From NCBI RefSeq assembly GCF_000378945.1, contig NZ_KB900539.1:78168-142167 (forward strand): 64,000 nucleotides of DNA. The letters run 5' to 3'. How positions within the stretch are numbered: the stretch's first letter is position 1; every line of letters starts with the position of its first letter. Shown piece after piece: positions 7,928-18,260 of this stretch. The notes under the pieces were generated by a model. The model was given only the letters and a program-made list of their open reading frames with translations, was not told the origin of the DNA and made no database searches. This DNA comes from Methyloversatilis universalis EHg5. Its GTDB lineage: Bacteria > Pseudomonadota > Gammaproteobacteria > Burkholderiales > Rhodocyclaceae. The translations under genes were made by a program, and so were the position numbers.

Positions 7928-8183
7928 GGAATGACGATCCGGGGTGTCAGGCGCGGCAGCGCCTGCGTACAAAGATGTTTCGGTTCAAGAGGCTAATGCC
8001 TGCATGGGTTATCATTATGAACCATTCAGGCTGCCCGCCCGGCAGCCGGCCCGCACGTCCGGCCGCCAGCTGCCTCTGGCGGCCCGGGTCCGGCGCAAGC
8101 TGCCGCCGGGCCGCCCGCAGTCCGACCCTGATTACACCCGACCCGTTTCCTGTTCCGGCCGCCCGAGGCGGCCGCTTGCGTAA

Positions 8184-9236
<1,053 letters not shown>

Positions 9237-9339
9237 TCCACCCCGTGCCGCCCCGCCCGCCCGCGAACCGCTCAAGGCCCGCGCGGCGGGGCGCCCGCCG
9301 TGCCCCGTGCGCGGCCGCTGCCTGACGATTTACTGATTC

Positions 9340-10260
9340 ATGGTTTCACCGGTCGCCGGTCATCAACCTCCGCCGTTCTTCCGGCGCGGCCCGGCGCCGC
9401 TCGTGCGCCTGGTGCTGCTGGTGAGCGCTTCGCTCACCCTCATCGTGGTCGACCACCGGCTGCACTATCTCGAACTGGTGCGCCAGGGCCTGTCGGTCAT
9501 GACCACGCCGCTGCAGGTCGCCGCCGGCATGCCGGTGAAGGGCGTGCGCTCGGCCGGCGAGTACTTCGCCGACCTTGCCCGGCTGCAGGCGGAGAACGCG
9601 CAGATGCGGCGCGAACAGACCGAACTGGCAACGATACGGCTGCGCCAGGAACAGCTGGACCAGGAAAACGCCCGCCTGCGCGCGCTGCTCGACATGCGCG
9701 AGCGGGTGCAGATCGACGCCCGCGTGGCCGAAGTGATCTACGCGGTGCGCGACCCCTTCTCGCGCCGGGTGGTGATCGACAAGGGCCTGACCCACGGCGT
9801 GGAGCCGGGCAGCCCGGTCACCGACGACCTCGGCATCATCGGCCAGGTCACCCGGGTCTATCCGCTGAACGCCGAAGTCACCCTCATTTCCGACAAGGAC
9901 CAGGCGCTGCCGGTGCAGGTGGCGCGCACCGGCGTGCGGGCGGTCATGTTCGGCGCCGGCAGCGGCATGCTGGAGCTGCGCTATCTGGCGGCTGACGTCG
10001 ATCTGCGCGAAGGCGACCGCATCGTCACCTCCGGTCTGGACGGCGTGTTCCCGCCCGGCCTGCCGGTGGCCGCGGTGAAGTCGGTGGACCGCGACGGCGT
10101 GGGCGGTTTCGTGCGCATTCTGTGTGTGCCGGTGGCCGGGGTCGAGGCGCATTCGACCGTGCTCATCCTGAAGCCGGGCAAGCCGGTGGATCCGGATACC
10201 GCGGCGGCCAGCGCAGCGCCGGCCGCTGAAAAACCGGCCGACAAGGCGGCGAAGAAATGA
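9340..10260 (+). CDS. mreC: Rod-shape determining protein MreC
   Basis: This 306-residue bitopic protein has one transmembrane segment at about 22-42 (LVRLVLLVSASLTLIVV). A coiled coil follows at about 75-118 (LQAENAQMRREQTEL...ENARLRALLDMRE), then the periplasmic beta-barrel MreC domain up to about 270. An Ala/Lys-rich tail (AAASAAPAAEKPADKAAKK) follows. MreC links MreB to PBP2 and stimulates it. Its stop overlaps the mreD start by 4 bases (ATGA), indicating coupled translation. Confidence 0.98.
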   Translation: MVSPVAGHQPPPFFRRGPAPLVRLVLLVSASLTLIVVDHRLHYLELVRQGLSVMTTPLQVAAGMPVKGVRSAGEYFADLARLQAENAQMRREQTELATIRLRQEQLDQENARLRALLDMRERVQIDARVAEVIYAVRDPFSRRVVIDKGLTHGVEPGSPVTDDLGIIGQVTRVYPLNAEVTLISDKDQALPVQVARTGVRAVMFGAGSGMLELRYLAADVDLREGDRIVTSGLDGVFPPGLPVAAVKSVDRDGVGGFVRILCVPVAGVEAHSTVLILKPGKPVDPDTAAASAAPAAEKPADKAAKK

Positions 10261-10781
10261 ACCAGCCCTCCTTCAGTTCTCGCCGCATCCTGCGCCCGGT
10301 CAGCCCCTGGTTCATCGGCTTTTCGCTGCTGTGCGCGCTGCTGGTGAACCTGATGCCGCTGGGCCGCGCCTTCTGGCTGCCGGACTGGCTGGCGCTGGTG
10401 CTGTGCTTCTGGTGCGTGCGCGAGCCGCTGCGCGTCGGCATGGGCACCGCCTTCGCGCTGGGCATCGTGATGGATACGGGCTACGGCAGCCTGATGGGCC
10501 AGCACGCGCTGGCCTACGTGCTGCTCGCCTACGCCGCCACCACCTTCTCCCGCCGCATCCTGTGGTTCGGCCCGCTGCGCCAGTCGCTGCACGTGCTGCC
10601 CATGCTGGTCGGTGCGCAGACCGTCATGCTGCTGGTGCGCATGGTGGCCGACGCCGAATTTCCCGGCCTCATCTACTTCGCCGGCGCGCTGATCGCCACG
10701 CTGCTGTGGTATCCGGTGGGCATCCTGCTGATGCTGCCGCAGTACCGGCCGGAAGAGAAGGACGAGAACCGCCCCATTTAA
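10257..10781 (+). CDS. mreD: Rod-shape determining protein MreD
   Basis: MreD (174 aa) is a small inner-membrane protein with about five hydrophobic segments, including FIGFSLLCALLVNLMPLG and LADWLALVL-type helices. SFSSRRILRPVSPWFIGFSL at the N-terminus is typical of betaproteobacterial MreD. It works with MreC and RodA in lateral wall synthesis. It is coupled to mreC upstream and lies 24 bp before mrdA. Confidence 0.96.
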   Translation: MNQPSFSSRRILRPVSPWFIGFSLLCALLVNLMPLGRAFWLPDWLALVLCFWCVREPLRVGMGTAFALGIVMDTGYGSLMGQHALAYVLLAYAATTFSRRILWFGPLRQSLHVLPMLVGAQTVMLLVRMVADAEFPGLIYFAGALIATLLWYPVGILLMLPQYRPEEKDENRPI

Positions 10782-10805
10782 GGTCGGTCTCCACAACGCT
10801 ACGCC

Positions 10806-12695
10806 ATGACCGATCTGCACAGCCCGGAAATCCAGCTCATCCGCTTCCGCCGTCGCGTGTATTTCGCGGGGGCGGTGGTGCTGGTGTGCTTTTCGCTGCT
10901 GTTTGCGCGCTTCTTCTGGCTGCAGGTGGTGCGGCACGACTATTACGCCACCCGCGCCGAAGACAACCGCATCGCGCTGCTGCCGGTGACGCCCAACCGC
11001 GGCCTCATCCTGGACCGCAACGGCGAGGTGCTGGCGCGCAATTACTCGGCCTACACGCTGGAAATCCAGCCGTCGCGGGTGAGCAATCTCGAACACACCA
11101 TAGACGAGCTGGCCAGGCTGGTGAATATCGAGGCGCGTGACCGCAAGCGCTTCCGCAAGCTGATGGAGGAGTCGCGCAATTTCGACACCCTGCCCATCCG
11201 CACCCGGCTGACCGACGATGAAGTCGCCCGCTTCATCGGCCAGCGCTACCGCTTCCCCGGGGTCGAGGTGCGCGCGCGGCTGTTCCGGCAGTATCCGAAC
11301 ACCGAACTGGCGTCGCACGTGCTCGGTTACATGGGCCGCATCAACCGCAGGGATGCGGCGCGCATCGACGAAGCCGGCGTGGCCGACAACTACCGCGGCA
11401 CCGACCACATCGGCAAGTCGGGCCTGGAGCAGTTCTACGAGGACGAACTGCACGGCGTGACCGGCTTCGAACAGGTCGAGGTGACCGCGGCCGGTCGCGC
11501 GGTGCGGGTGCTGTCGCACACCGCGCCGCAGAACGGCAACAATCTGCGGCTCACGCTGGACGCCGGCCTGCAGCGCGTGGTGGAGCAGGCCTTCGGCGAA
11601 CGGCGCGGTGCGCTGGTGGCCATCGAGCCGTCGACCGGTGGCGTGCTGGCGCTGGTGAGCAAGCCCACCTTCGATCCCAACCTGTTCGTCGATGGCATCG
11701 ACGCCGCGAGCTGGGAGGCGCTGAACACCTCGGCCGATCACCCGCTGCTGAACCGCGCCATCTATTCAGCCTATCCGCCGGGCTCCACCTTCAAGCCCTT
11801 CATGGCGCTGGGTGCGCTCACCGCCGGCAAGCGCACGCCCTCGTTTGCCATCGCCGATCCGGGCCACTTCGAGTACGGCGGCCACCTGTTCCGCGACGAC
11901 AAGGTGGGCGGCCACGGCTCGGTGGACATGCACAAGTCCATCGTGGTGTCGTGCAACACCTATTACTACCGGCTGGCGGCGGACTGGGGCATAGACGGCA
12001 TCGCCGGTTTCATGTCGCAGATGGGGCTGGGCAGCCGCTCCGGCATCGATATCGAGGGCGAATCGACCGGCGTGCTGCCGTCGCCCGAGTGGAAGAAGAA
12101 GCGCTTCAAGCGGCCGGAACAGCAAAAGTGGTATGCCGGCGAAACGATTTCGGTGGGCATCGGTCAGGGCTACAACGCCTACACCATGATGCAGATGGCG
12201 CAGGCGGTGGCCATCCTCGCCAACGACGGCGTGGTGTTCAAGCCGCATCTGGTGAAACAGATCGAGAACGTGCGCACCGGCGCCTCCAGGCAGGTCGAGG
12301 CCAAGCCCGTCCGCACCGTGGACCTGAAGCCGGAGCACATCGCGGTGATCAAGCAGGCCATGGTGGATGTGAACAAGGCCGGTACCGGCGCCCGCGCCTT
12401 CGCCGGCGCACCCTATGTGGCGGCCGGCAAGACCGGTACCGCGCAGGCCTTCTCGCTGCGCGGCGCGCAGTATCGCGGCGGCAAGCTGGCCGAAAAGCTG
12501 CGCGACCACGCGCTGTTCGTGGCCTTCGCGCCGGCGGACGACCCCAAGATCGCGCTTGCAGTCATCGTCGAGAATGCCGGTTTCGGTGCGCAGTCGGCGG
12601 CGCCGATCGCCCGCCAGGTGTTCGACTACTATCTGCTCGGCAACAAGCCGGCCGGCCCGGCACCGGAGGACAGCGATGCAACTGACAGCGAGTAA
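10806..12695 (+). CDS. mrdA: Peptidoglycan transpeptidase PBP2
   Basis: PBP2 (629 aa) is the class B transpeptidase of the elongasome. It has an N-terminal membrane anchor (about 20-40), a pedestal domain, and a complete penicillin-binding domain: SxxK at S327 (PPGSTFKPF), SxN (VSCNTYYY, about 381-387) and KTG (AAGKTGTAQAF, about 540). All three active-site motifs are intact, in contrast to the PBP1C at the right end of this window. The last 20 bp overlap the rodA start. Confidence 0.98.
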   Translation: MTDLHSPEIQLIRFRRRVYFAGAVVLVCFSLLFARFFWLQVVRHDYYATRAEDNRIALLPVTPNRGLILDRNGEVLARNYSAYTLEIQPSRVSNLEHTIDELARLVNIEARDRKRFRKLMEESRNFDTLPIRTRLTDDEVARFIGQRYRFPGVEVRARLFRQYPNTELASHVLGYMGRINRRDAARIDEAGVADNYRGTDHIGKSGLEQFYEDELHGVTGFEQVEVTAAGRAVRVLSHTAPQNGNNLRLTLDAGLQRVVEQAFGERRGALVAIEPSTGGVLALVSKPTFDPNLFVDGIDAASWEALNTSADHPLLNRAIYSAYPPGSTFKPFMALGALTAGKRTPSFAIADPGHFEYGGHLFRDDKVGGHGSVDMHKSIVVSCNTYYYRLAADWGIDGIAGFMSQMGLGSRSGIDIEGESTGVLPSPEWKKKRFKRPEQQKWYAGETISVGIGQGYNAYTMMQMAQAVAILANDGVVFKPHLVKQIENVRTGASRQVEAKPVRTVDLKPEHIAVIKQAMVDVNKAGTGARAFAGAPYVAAGKTGTAQAFSLRGAQYRGGKLAEKLRDHALFVAFAPADDPKIALAVIVENAGFGAQSAAPIARQVFDYYLLGNKPAGPAPEDSDATDSE

Positions 12696-13836
12696 GTGGT
12701 CGGCGGTGCGCGAGCGCATCGGCGGCGTGCTGTCGGCGCTCGACCCGCCGCTGCTGGCCATCGCCGTGCTGCTGCTGTCGCTGGCCACGCTGGTCATGGG
12801 CAGTGCCACCGCCGACTTCATGCACCGCTTCGAAGCCCATCTGGTGAACCTCGCGGTGGCGCTCAGCGTCATGCTGGTGGTGGCGCAGATTCCGCCGCTG
12901 CGGCTGATGCAGCTGGCGCTGCCCTTCTACGCGGTGGGCGTGGTGCTGCTGATCGGCGTCGAGCTGTTCGGCGAAACGTCCAAGGGCGCCCAGCGCTGGC
13001 TCAATATCGGCTTCACCCGCATCCAGCCGTCGGAAATGCTGAAGATTTCGGTGCCGCTGATGCTGGCCTGGTATTTCCACCGGCACGAGGCCCAGCTCCG
13101 GGTGCGCGACTTTCTGGTGGCGGCGGTCATCCTGCTCATTCCGGTGCTGCTCATCTTCCACCAGCCGGATCTCGGCACCGCCATCCTGGTGCTGGCGGCC
13201 GGCGTGTTCGTCATCTTCTTCGCCGGGCTGTCGTGGAAGCTCATCATTCCGGTGCTGGCGGTCGGCGTCATCGCCATCGGCACGCTGGCGGCGGAAGGCG
13301 ACGCCATGTGCGCCGAAGGCGTGGAGTGGCCGGGCTTCAAGGCCTACCAGCGGCAGCGGGTGTGCACCCTGCTCGACCCGACCACCGACCCGCGCGGCAG
13401 CGGCTTTCACATCATCCAGTCCAGCATCGCCATCGGCTCCGGCGGCGTGTTCGGCAAGGGCTGGCGCGAAGGCACCCAGACCCATCTGGAATTCGTGCCC
13501 GAGCGGCACACCGACTTCATCTTCGCGGTGATGGCCGAGGAATTCGGGCTGGCCGGTGCGATCGTGCTGCTCTGCATATATATAGCGATGATAGGCCGCG
13601 GGCTGATGATCGCCGCCCGCTCGCCCATGCTGTTCGGCCGCCTGCTGGCGGGCGCGATTTCGCTGTCCTTCTTCACCTACGCCTTCGTGAACATGGGCAT
13701 GGTGACCGGCGTGCTGCCGGTGGTGGGCGTGCCGCTGCCTTTCGTGAGCTATGGCGGCACCGCGCTGGTGACGCTGTGCATCGGCCTCGGCCTGCTCATG
13801 TCGATCGAGGCGCAGCGCCGGCGCCGGCAGAGGTAG
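12676..13836 (+). CDS. rodA: SEDS peptidoglycan glycosyltransferase RodA
   Basis: RodA (386 aa, about ten transmembrane helices) polymerises glycan from lipid II together with PBP2. SEDS signatures include GAQRWLNIGFTRIQPSE (about 105-121), PERHTDFIFAVMAEEFG with the conserved Asp near residue 280, and the late PFVSYGGTAL. The ATG at 12676, with GGAGG just upstream, was chosen. The longer frame reads through mrdA in another frame. The start lies inside the mrdA gene, so expression is coupled. Confidence 0.98.
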   Translation: MQLTASKWSAVRERIGGVLSALDPPLLAIAVLLLSLATLVMGSATADFMHRFEAHLVNLAVALSVMLVVAQIPPLRLMQLALPFYAVGVVLLIGVELFGETSKGAQRWLNIGFTRIQPSEMLKISVPLMLAWYFHRHEAQLRVRDFLVAAVILLIPVLLIFHQPDLGTAILVLAAGVFVIFFAGLSWKLIIPVLAVGVIAIGTLAAEGDAMCAEGVEWPGFKAYQRQRVCTLLDPTTDPRGSGFHIIQSSIAIGSGGVFGKGWREGTQTHLEFVPERHTDFIFAVMAEEFGLAGAIVLLCIYIAMIGRGLMIAARSPMLFGRLLAGAISLSFFTYAFVNMGMVTGVLPVVGVPLPFVSYGGTALVTLCIGLGLLMSIEAQRRRRQR

Positions 13837-13837
13837 C

Positions 13838-14842
13838 GTGCACAGCGCCGGCCTGCCCCGTTTCACGCCCGCGCTGTGGCTGGTCGTGGCCCTGCTCGCC
13901 GGCTGCGCCGGCGCACCGACGGTGACCGAAGTGGAGCCCGATCCACCGCCGGTCACGCGCACCGCGCCGCCGGTGGCACCTGAGCCTGCCCGCCCGCCGG
14001 TCACGAAGCGCGGCGGGGGCTTCTATCTGGACGACGGCCCGGGTGACAGCGCGCCAGACGCGGCTGCGCTTGCCGCCATCCCGGACGCGGTGCCGCGCGA
14101 CGAGCCGCTGCACCGCTTCGCCAACCGCCCCTACAGCGCGCTCGGCATGCAGTTCGTGCCGATGACCGAAGCGAAGCCTTTCCGCCAGCGTGGTCGGGGC
14201 AGCTGGTATGGCCGCAAGTTTCACGGCCAGAAAACCTCCAGCGGCGAGGTATACGACATGTACGGCATGACCGCCGCCCACGCCACGCTGCCCATTCCGA
14301 GCTACGCCCGGGTGACCCATCTGGCCAGCGGCCGGTCGGTGGTGGTGCGGGTGAATGACCGCGGTCCGTTCAAACCGGGCCGGGTGATCGACCTGTCGTG
14401 GACCGCCGCCGCCAAGCTGGGCTATGTGAACGACGGCAGCGCCGAGGTCGAGGTCGAGGCGGTGTTCGCCGAAGGCAGTGCCGGCGATCTGCTGGCCCGC
14501 CGCGCCGCCGGCCGGCCGGAACTGCAGCGCCCGGCTCCCCGCCCCGCGGCTGATGATCCGATTGCGGCGCTGGCCACCGACCCTGCGCCCGCGCCTGCAG
14601 CCACCGCCGAGCCGGGCCACTGGCTGCAGCTGGGTGCCTTCAGCGCGCTCGACAACGCGCAGGCGCTGAGCCGGCGTGTGGCCGACACGCTGGCCGAACT
14701 CGCCGACCGTGTCCGGGTGAACAGCGAAGGCAGCCGCCACCGCGTACAGGCCGGCCCCTTCGCCAGCCGCGACGCCGCCGAAAGCGCGGCCCGCCAGTTG
14801 CGCGACCGGCTGGGGCTGGACGCGCTGCTGATCGCGCGCTGA
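13838..14842 (+). CDS. rlpA: RlpA-like septal ring lytic transglycosylase lipoprotein
   Basis: This 334-residue lipoprotein has LVVALLAGC with Cys23 lipidated, then a low-complexity Pro linker. A double-psi beta-barrel domain lies at about 123-200 (GRGSWYGRKFHGQKTSSGE...RVNDRGPFKPGRVIDLSW), and a SPOR domain at about 262-334 (GHWLQLGAFSALDNA...). RlpA cleaves denuded glycan strands, and SPOR recruits it to the septum. The GTG start sits one base after the rodA stop, so it belongs to the shape operon. A GC hairpin spans its stop codon (14834-14848), without a T-run. Confidence 0.95.
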   Translation: MHSAGLPRFTPALWLVVALLAGCAGAPTVTEVEPDPPPVTRTAPPVAPEPARPPVTKRGGGFYLDDGPGDSAPDAAALAAIPDAVPRDEPLHRFANRPYSALGMQFVPMTEAKPFRQRGRGSWYGRKFHGQKTSSGEVYDMYGMTAAHATLPIPSYARVTHLASGRSVVVRVNDRGPFKPGRVIDLSWTAAAKLGYVNDGSAEVEVEAVFAEGSAGDLLARRAAGRPELQRPAPRPAADDPIAALATDPAPAPAATAEPGHWLQLGAFSALDNAQALSRRVADTLAELADRVRVNSEGSRHRVQAGPFASRDAAESAARQLRDRLGLDALLIAR

Positions 14843-14925
14843 GCGCGCATCCGACCAAGGGCCGATACCTCCGGGCCACCGGCTGCGGCTAAGATGCGGG
14901 CACGTCCACTTGTCCGCAGCACACC

Positions 14926-17895
14926 GTGTCCGCTTCCCCGCACACCCGGCTGCAACCGTTCTCCCTGCTTCTGACCGCTGCCGGCTGCGCGGCAGCGTCG
15001 GGGCTCGACCCGCTGCTGAGCCTGTCCGACGGTCAGCCGCCGGTGCTGCAGCTGGCGCCCGGCGTGCTGTTCGCCTGCGTGCTGATGTTCGGCTACCTGC
15101 ATGCGGTGCCGGCACTGCTGGTGGCGGTAGTGGCGGCCGTGCTGCAGGGCGTGGCGCCGCTGCCGGCGCTGCTTCAGGCCGGGCTTGATGCGCTGCTGGT
15201 CTGTCTGGCGGTGCAGGTGTTGCGCACCTTTCCGCTGCAGCCCTTTCCGCGCATGCGGGCCGATCATTACGGCTGGTTCATCGCCGCCGCGCTGGCTGTG
15301 GCGGTCGGTAGCGGCGCGGCCGAGGCCTGGACGCCGCAGGCGCCCTTCTACGTGTCGGACTGGACGCTGCATGCCGCCGGCCGCTTCGCCGGCACGCTGC
15401 TCATGGTGCAGCTGATTGCCGGCTGGACTGGCCATCTGAACTGGCGCAGCCTGCCGGGCGATCTCGGCCAGGCGCTGCCCTGGCTGCTGCTCACGCTGCT
15501 GATGACCGCTGAGCCCTTCCTGCGGGTGCTCGACGGGCCGGAACCGTGGATGCTGCTGCTGCCGGCGGTGCTGGTGTGGTCGGCGATCCGGCTCAAGGTG
15601 CGCTGGATGAGCCTGCTGCTGCTGCTGATACACGCGATCGCGCTGTACGGCACGCACGCCCGGCTGGGGCCTTTCGGCAACGAGCCGCCGCTGGCCGCGC
15701 TGATGCTGCTGCAGGCCTTCATCGTCACTTTCTCGATCGCGCCCTACGCGCTGGCCATCACGCTGAACGAGCGCGCTGCCGCATCGCGCAAGGCGCGGAT
15801 ACGCGAGGCGCAGCTGCTGGATCTGTTCGATGGCTCCATCCAGGGCATCCTGATTCATCGCGAGTTCAAACCGCTGTACGCCAACCGGCGCGCGGCCGAA
15901 CTGCTCGGCTTCCCGTCGGTGGCCGACCTGATGGCGCAGCGCTCGCTCGCCTCCATGGTGGTGGCGGACGACATGCCGGTGATCGCCAGCGACAGCAACC
16001 GCCGCCTGCTGGCGGCCGGTCGGGTGCTGCCGATGCAGGCCGACGTGCTGCGCGCCGACGGCGAGCGCCGTACGCTGGATTCGGTCATCCGCCAGGTGCA
16101 GTGGGACGGCGCCAACGCGATCCAGGCCACCTTCATCGACGTGACCGACGATCTGCGCGCCCGGCACGAGCAGCGCGGCCGGCTGGAGCGGCAGGAAAAG
16201 CAGCTGTCGGCCATCATGCGGCTGGGCGTGGATCAGGCGCTGTCGGCCGGCGAGGACGCTGCGCTGGCGACGGTGACCGAGGTGGTGGCCGGTGCGCTGT
16301 CGCTGCCGCGGGTCAGCGTGTGGCGGCTGGAGTCCGAACAGGGCCGGCTGCGCTGCCTCGATCTGTATGACGCGCGCCGGCTCGAATCCGGACGCGGCCA
16401 CGCCGCCGGCGACGAAATCGACCCGCAGGACTTCCCGCACTACCTCGCGCTGATGCGCAGCGGGCGCGCGCTGGCGGTGGCCGACGCGCGCAGCGACGCC
16501 CAGGCGCACGAATTCCGGCGCGGCTATCTGGACAGCCAGGGCGTGACCGCCATGCTGGATGCGCCGGTTTTCCTCGATGGCCGGCTGGCCGGCGTCATCT
16601 GTCTCGAACACACCGAAGGCCGGCGCGACTGGCTGCACGACGAACAGCGTTTTGCCGGCGAACTGGCGACGCTGATCGGCCGCTATCTGGTGGCGCTCGA
16701 ACGCCGCCGGGCGCAGGCGGCGCAGGCCCGGCTGTCGGCCATTCTCGACGCGACGCCGGACTACGTGTCCACGGTAGACACCGATCTGCGCATCACCTAC
16801 CTGAATCTGGCCGCCCGGCGCACGGTCGGCCTGTCCGGCCCGGCGCTGCCGCCGGACCTGCTGGTCGGCGATCTGTATCCGCCCGAGGCCTACAGTCACT
16901 ACATGAAAGTGGAACTGCCGGCGGTGCTGCGCGACGGCATCTGGATCGGCGAAACCGCGCTGCGCACGCCCGACGGCGGCAGCACCCCGATGTCGGCAGT
17001 GCGCGTGGCGCACCGCGACGCCGATGGCGAGGTGCAGTACATATCCAGCGTGCTGCGCGACATCAGCGGCATCAAGCGCACCGAACTGGCGCTGCGCGAA
17101 GCCAATGAAACGCTGGAACTGCGGGTCGAGGAGCGCACCGCGGAACTGGCCCGGGTCAATGAGCGCCTGAAGGATCTCGACCGGCTGAAATCGATGTTCA
17201 TCGCCTCGATGTCGCACGAACTGCGCACCCCGCTCAATTCCATCATCGGCTTTACCGGCGTGGTGCTGGCCGGCATGGCCGGCGAGCTGAACACCCGCCA
17301 GCACGATCAGCTCACCCGGGTCTATGGCTCGGCCCGCCACCTGCTGGCGCTGATCACCGACGTGATCGACATTTCCAAGATCGAAGCCGGTTTCATCGAC
17401 GTGTTCGAGGAGCGCTTCGAGGTGGCGTCGGTGATCGACGAAGCGGTGCAGTCGGTGTCGCAGGCCGCGCGCGAGAAGGATCTGTTCATCCAGGTGCATC
17501 AGCCGCCGGGTCTGCTGGTGCATGCGGACCGCCGCCGCCTGCTCCAATGCATACTGAATTTCATGAGCAACGCGGTAAAGTACACGGTCGAAGGGACCAT
17601 TACCGTGGAGGCGAGCGTGCGTGGCAGCTGGCTCGACATTACCGTCGAGGACACCGGGATCGGCATGGATGAAGCCGGTCTGGCCCGCCTATTCCAGCCC
17701 TTCGAGCGCATCGATTCCAAGTTGCGGGTCAAGACGCCGGGCACCGGCCTCGGCCTCTACCTCACCCGCAAGATCGCGACCGAACTGCTGGCCGGCACCG
17801 TGGACGTGCAGAGCACCGAGGGCGCAGGCAGCCGCTTCACGCTGAGCGTGCCGCGCGAGGGCTCGGGCCGGGCGACGGAGGGCCCCCGGCCGTGA
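14926..17895 (+). CDS. Membrane sensor histidine kinase (MASE1-like, PAS, GAF, PAS)
   Basis: This 989-residue kinase has an N-terminal block of about eight hydrophobic segments (residues 10-280) resembling MASE1. It is followed by PAS (about 295-415), GAF (about 430-585) and PAS (about 595-715) domains and a short coiled coil. The HisKA domain has phospho-acceptor H764 (SMSHELRTPLNSIIGF), and the HATPase domain has NAVKYT, DTGIGM and GTGLGLYL. The signal is unknown. The GTG start follows an 83-bp gap after rlpA. Its stop overlaps the start of the next receiver gene (GTGA), so the pair is translationally coupled. Confidence 0.92.
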   Translation: MSASPHTRLQPFSLLLTAAGCAAASGLDPLLSLSDGQPPVLQLAPGVLFACVLMFGYLHAVPALLVAVVAAVLQGVAPLPALLQAGLDALLVCLAVQVLRTFPLQPFPRMRADHYGWFIAAALAVAVGSGAAEAWTPQAPFYVSDWTLHAAGRFAGTLLMVQLIAGWTGHLNWRSLPGDLGQALPWLLLTLLMTAEPFLRVLDGPEPWMLLLPAVLVWSAIRLKVRWMSLLLLLIHAIALYGTHARLGPFGNEPPLAALMLLQAFIVTFSIAPYALAITLNERAAASRKARIREAQLLDLFDGSIQGILIHREFKPLYANRRAAELLGFPSVADLMAQRSLASMVVADDMPVIASDSNRRLLAAGRVLPMQADVLRADGERRTLDSVIRQVQWDGANAIQATFIDVTDDLRARHEQRGRLERQEKQLSAIMRLGVDQALSAGEDAALATVTEVVAGALSLPRVSVWRLESEQGRLRCLDLYDARRLESGRGHAAGDEIDPQDFPHYLALMRSGRALAVADARSDAQAHEFRRGYLDSQGVTAMLDAPVFLDGRLAGVICLEHTEGRRDWLHDEQRFAGELATLIGRYLVALERRRAQAAQARLSAILDATPDYVSTVDTDLRITYLNLAARRTVGLSGPALPPDLLVGDLYPPEAYSHYMKVELPAVLRDGIWIGETALRTPDGGSTPMSAVRVAHRDADGEVQYISSVLRDISGIKRTELALREANETLELRVEERTAELARVNERLKDLDRLKSMFIASMSHELRTPLNSIIGFTGVVLAGMAGELNTRQHDQLTRVYGSARHLLALITDVIDISKIEAGFIDVFEERFEVASVIDEAVQSVSQAAREKDLFIQVHQPPGLLVHADRRRLLQCILNFMSNAVKYTVEGTITVEASVRGSWLDITVEDTGIGMDEAGLARLFQPFERIDSKLRVKTPGTGLGLYLTRKIATELLAGTVDVQSTEGAGSRFTLSVPREGSGRATEGPRP

Positions 17896-18260
17896 AGACC
17901 GCACTGGTGATCGAGGACAACGACAACAACCTCGAACTGATCAGCTTCATCCTGCACGCGCGCGGCTACGCCACCCGCAGTGCGGTGACCGGGCTGGACG
18001 GCGTGGCCGAGGCGCTGCGCGACCGGCCTGATTTCATCCTGCTCGACATCCAGCTGCCGGACATCGACGGCATCGAGGTGGCCCGGCGCATCCGCGCCGC
18101 CGAAGGCTGGCCGCCGGTGCCCATCATCGCCATCACCTCGTTCGCCATGGCCGGCGACCGCGAGCGGGTGCTGGTGGCAGGCTGCAACGGTTACATCGAA
18201 AAGCCCATCGACCCGCTGCGGGTGATGACCCAGATCGAAGACGTACTGGCCCAAGCCTGA
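17892..18260 (+). CDS. Single-domain response regulator (CheY-like)
   Basis: This 122-residue protein is a lone receiver domain. IEDNDNN supplies the acidic pocket, D52 (FILLDIQLPDIDG) is the phospho-acceptor, and K104 lies in GYIEKPID. There is no output domain, so it should act as a phosphorelay intermediate or an interaction switch. The GTG start overlaps the 989-aa kinase gene, and the stop overlaps the next gene (TGATG). Shared translation suggests it receives phosphate from that kinase and/or feeds the following receiver-kinase. Confidence 0.93.
   Translation: MKTALVIEDNDNNLELISFILHARGYATRSAVTGLDGVAEALRDRPDFILLDIQLPDIDGIEVARRIRAAEGWPPVPIIAITSFAMAGDRERVLVAGCNGYIEKPIDPLRVMTQIEDVLAQA

Noticed and set aside
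13550-13600. Short AT-rich run (ATATATA) inside rodA as a possible internal promoter
   Set aside because: It lies in a transmembrane helix codon run (IYIAMI) with no matching -35, and the downstream rlpA is coupled to rodA.
14422-17547. 1041-aa open frame antisense to the sensor kinase gene
   Set aside because: High-GC codon bias on the sense strand keeps the antisense frame open. The translation is rich in His, Arg and Gln, with no domain, and the sense strand encodes a clear multi-domain kinase.
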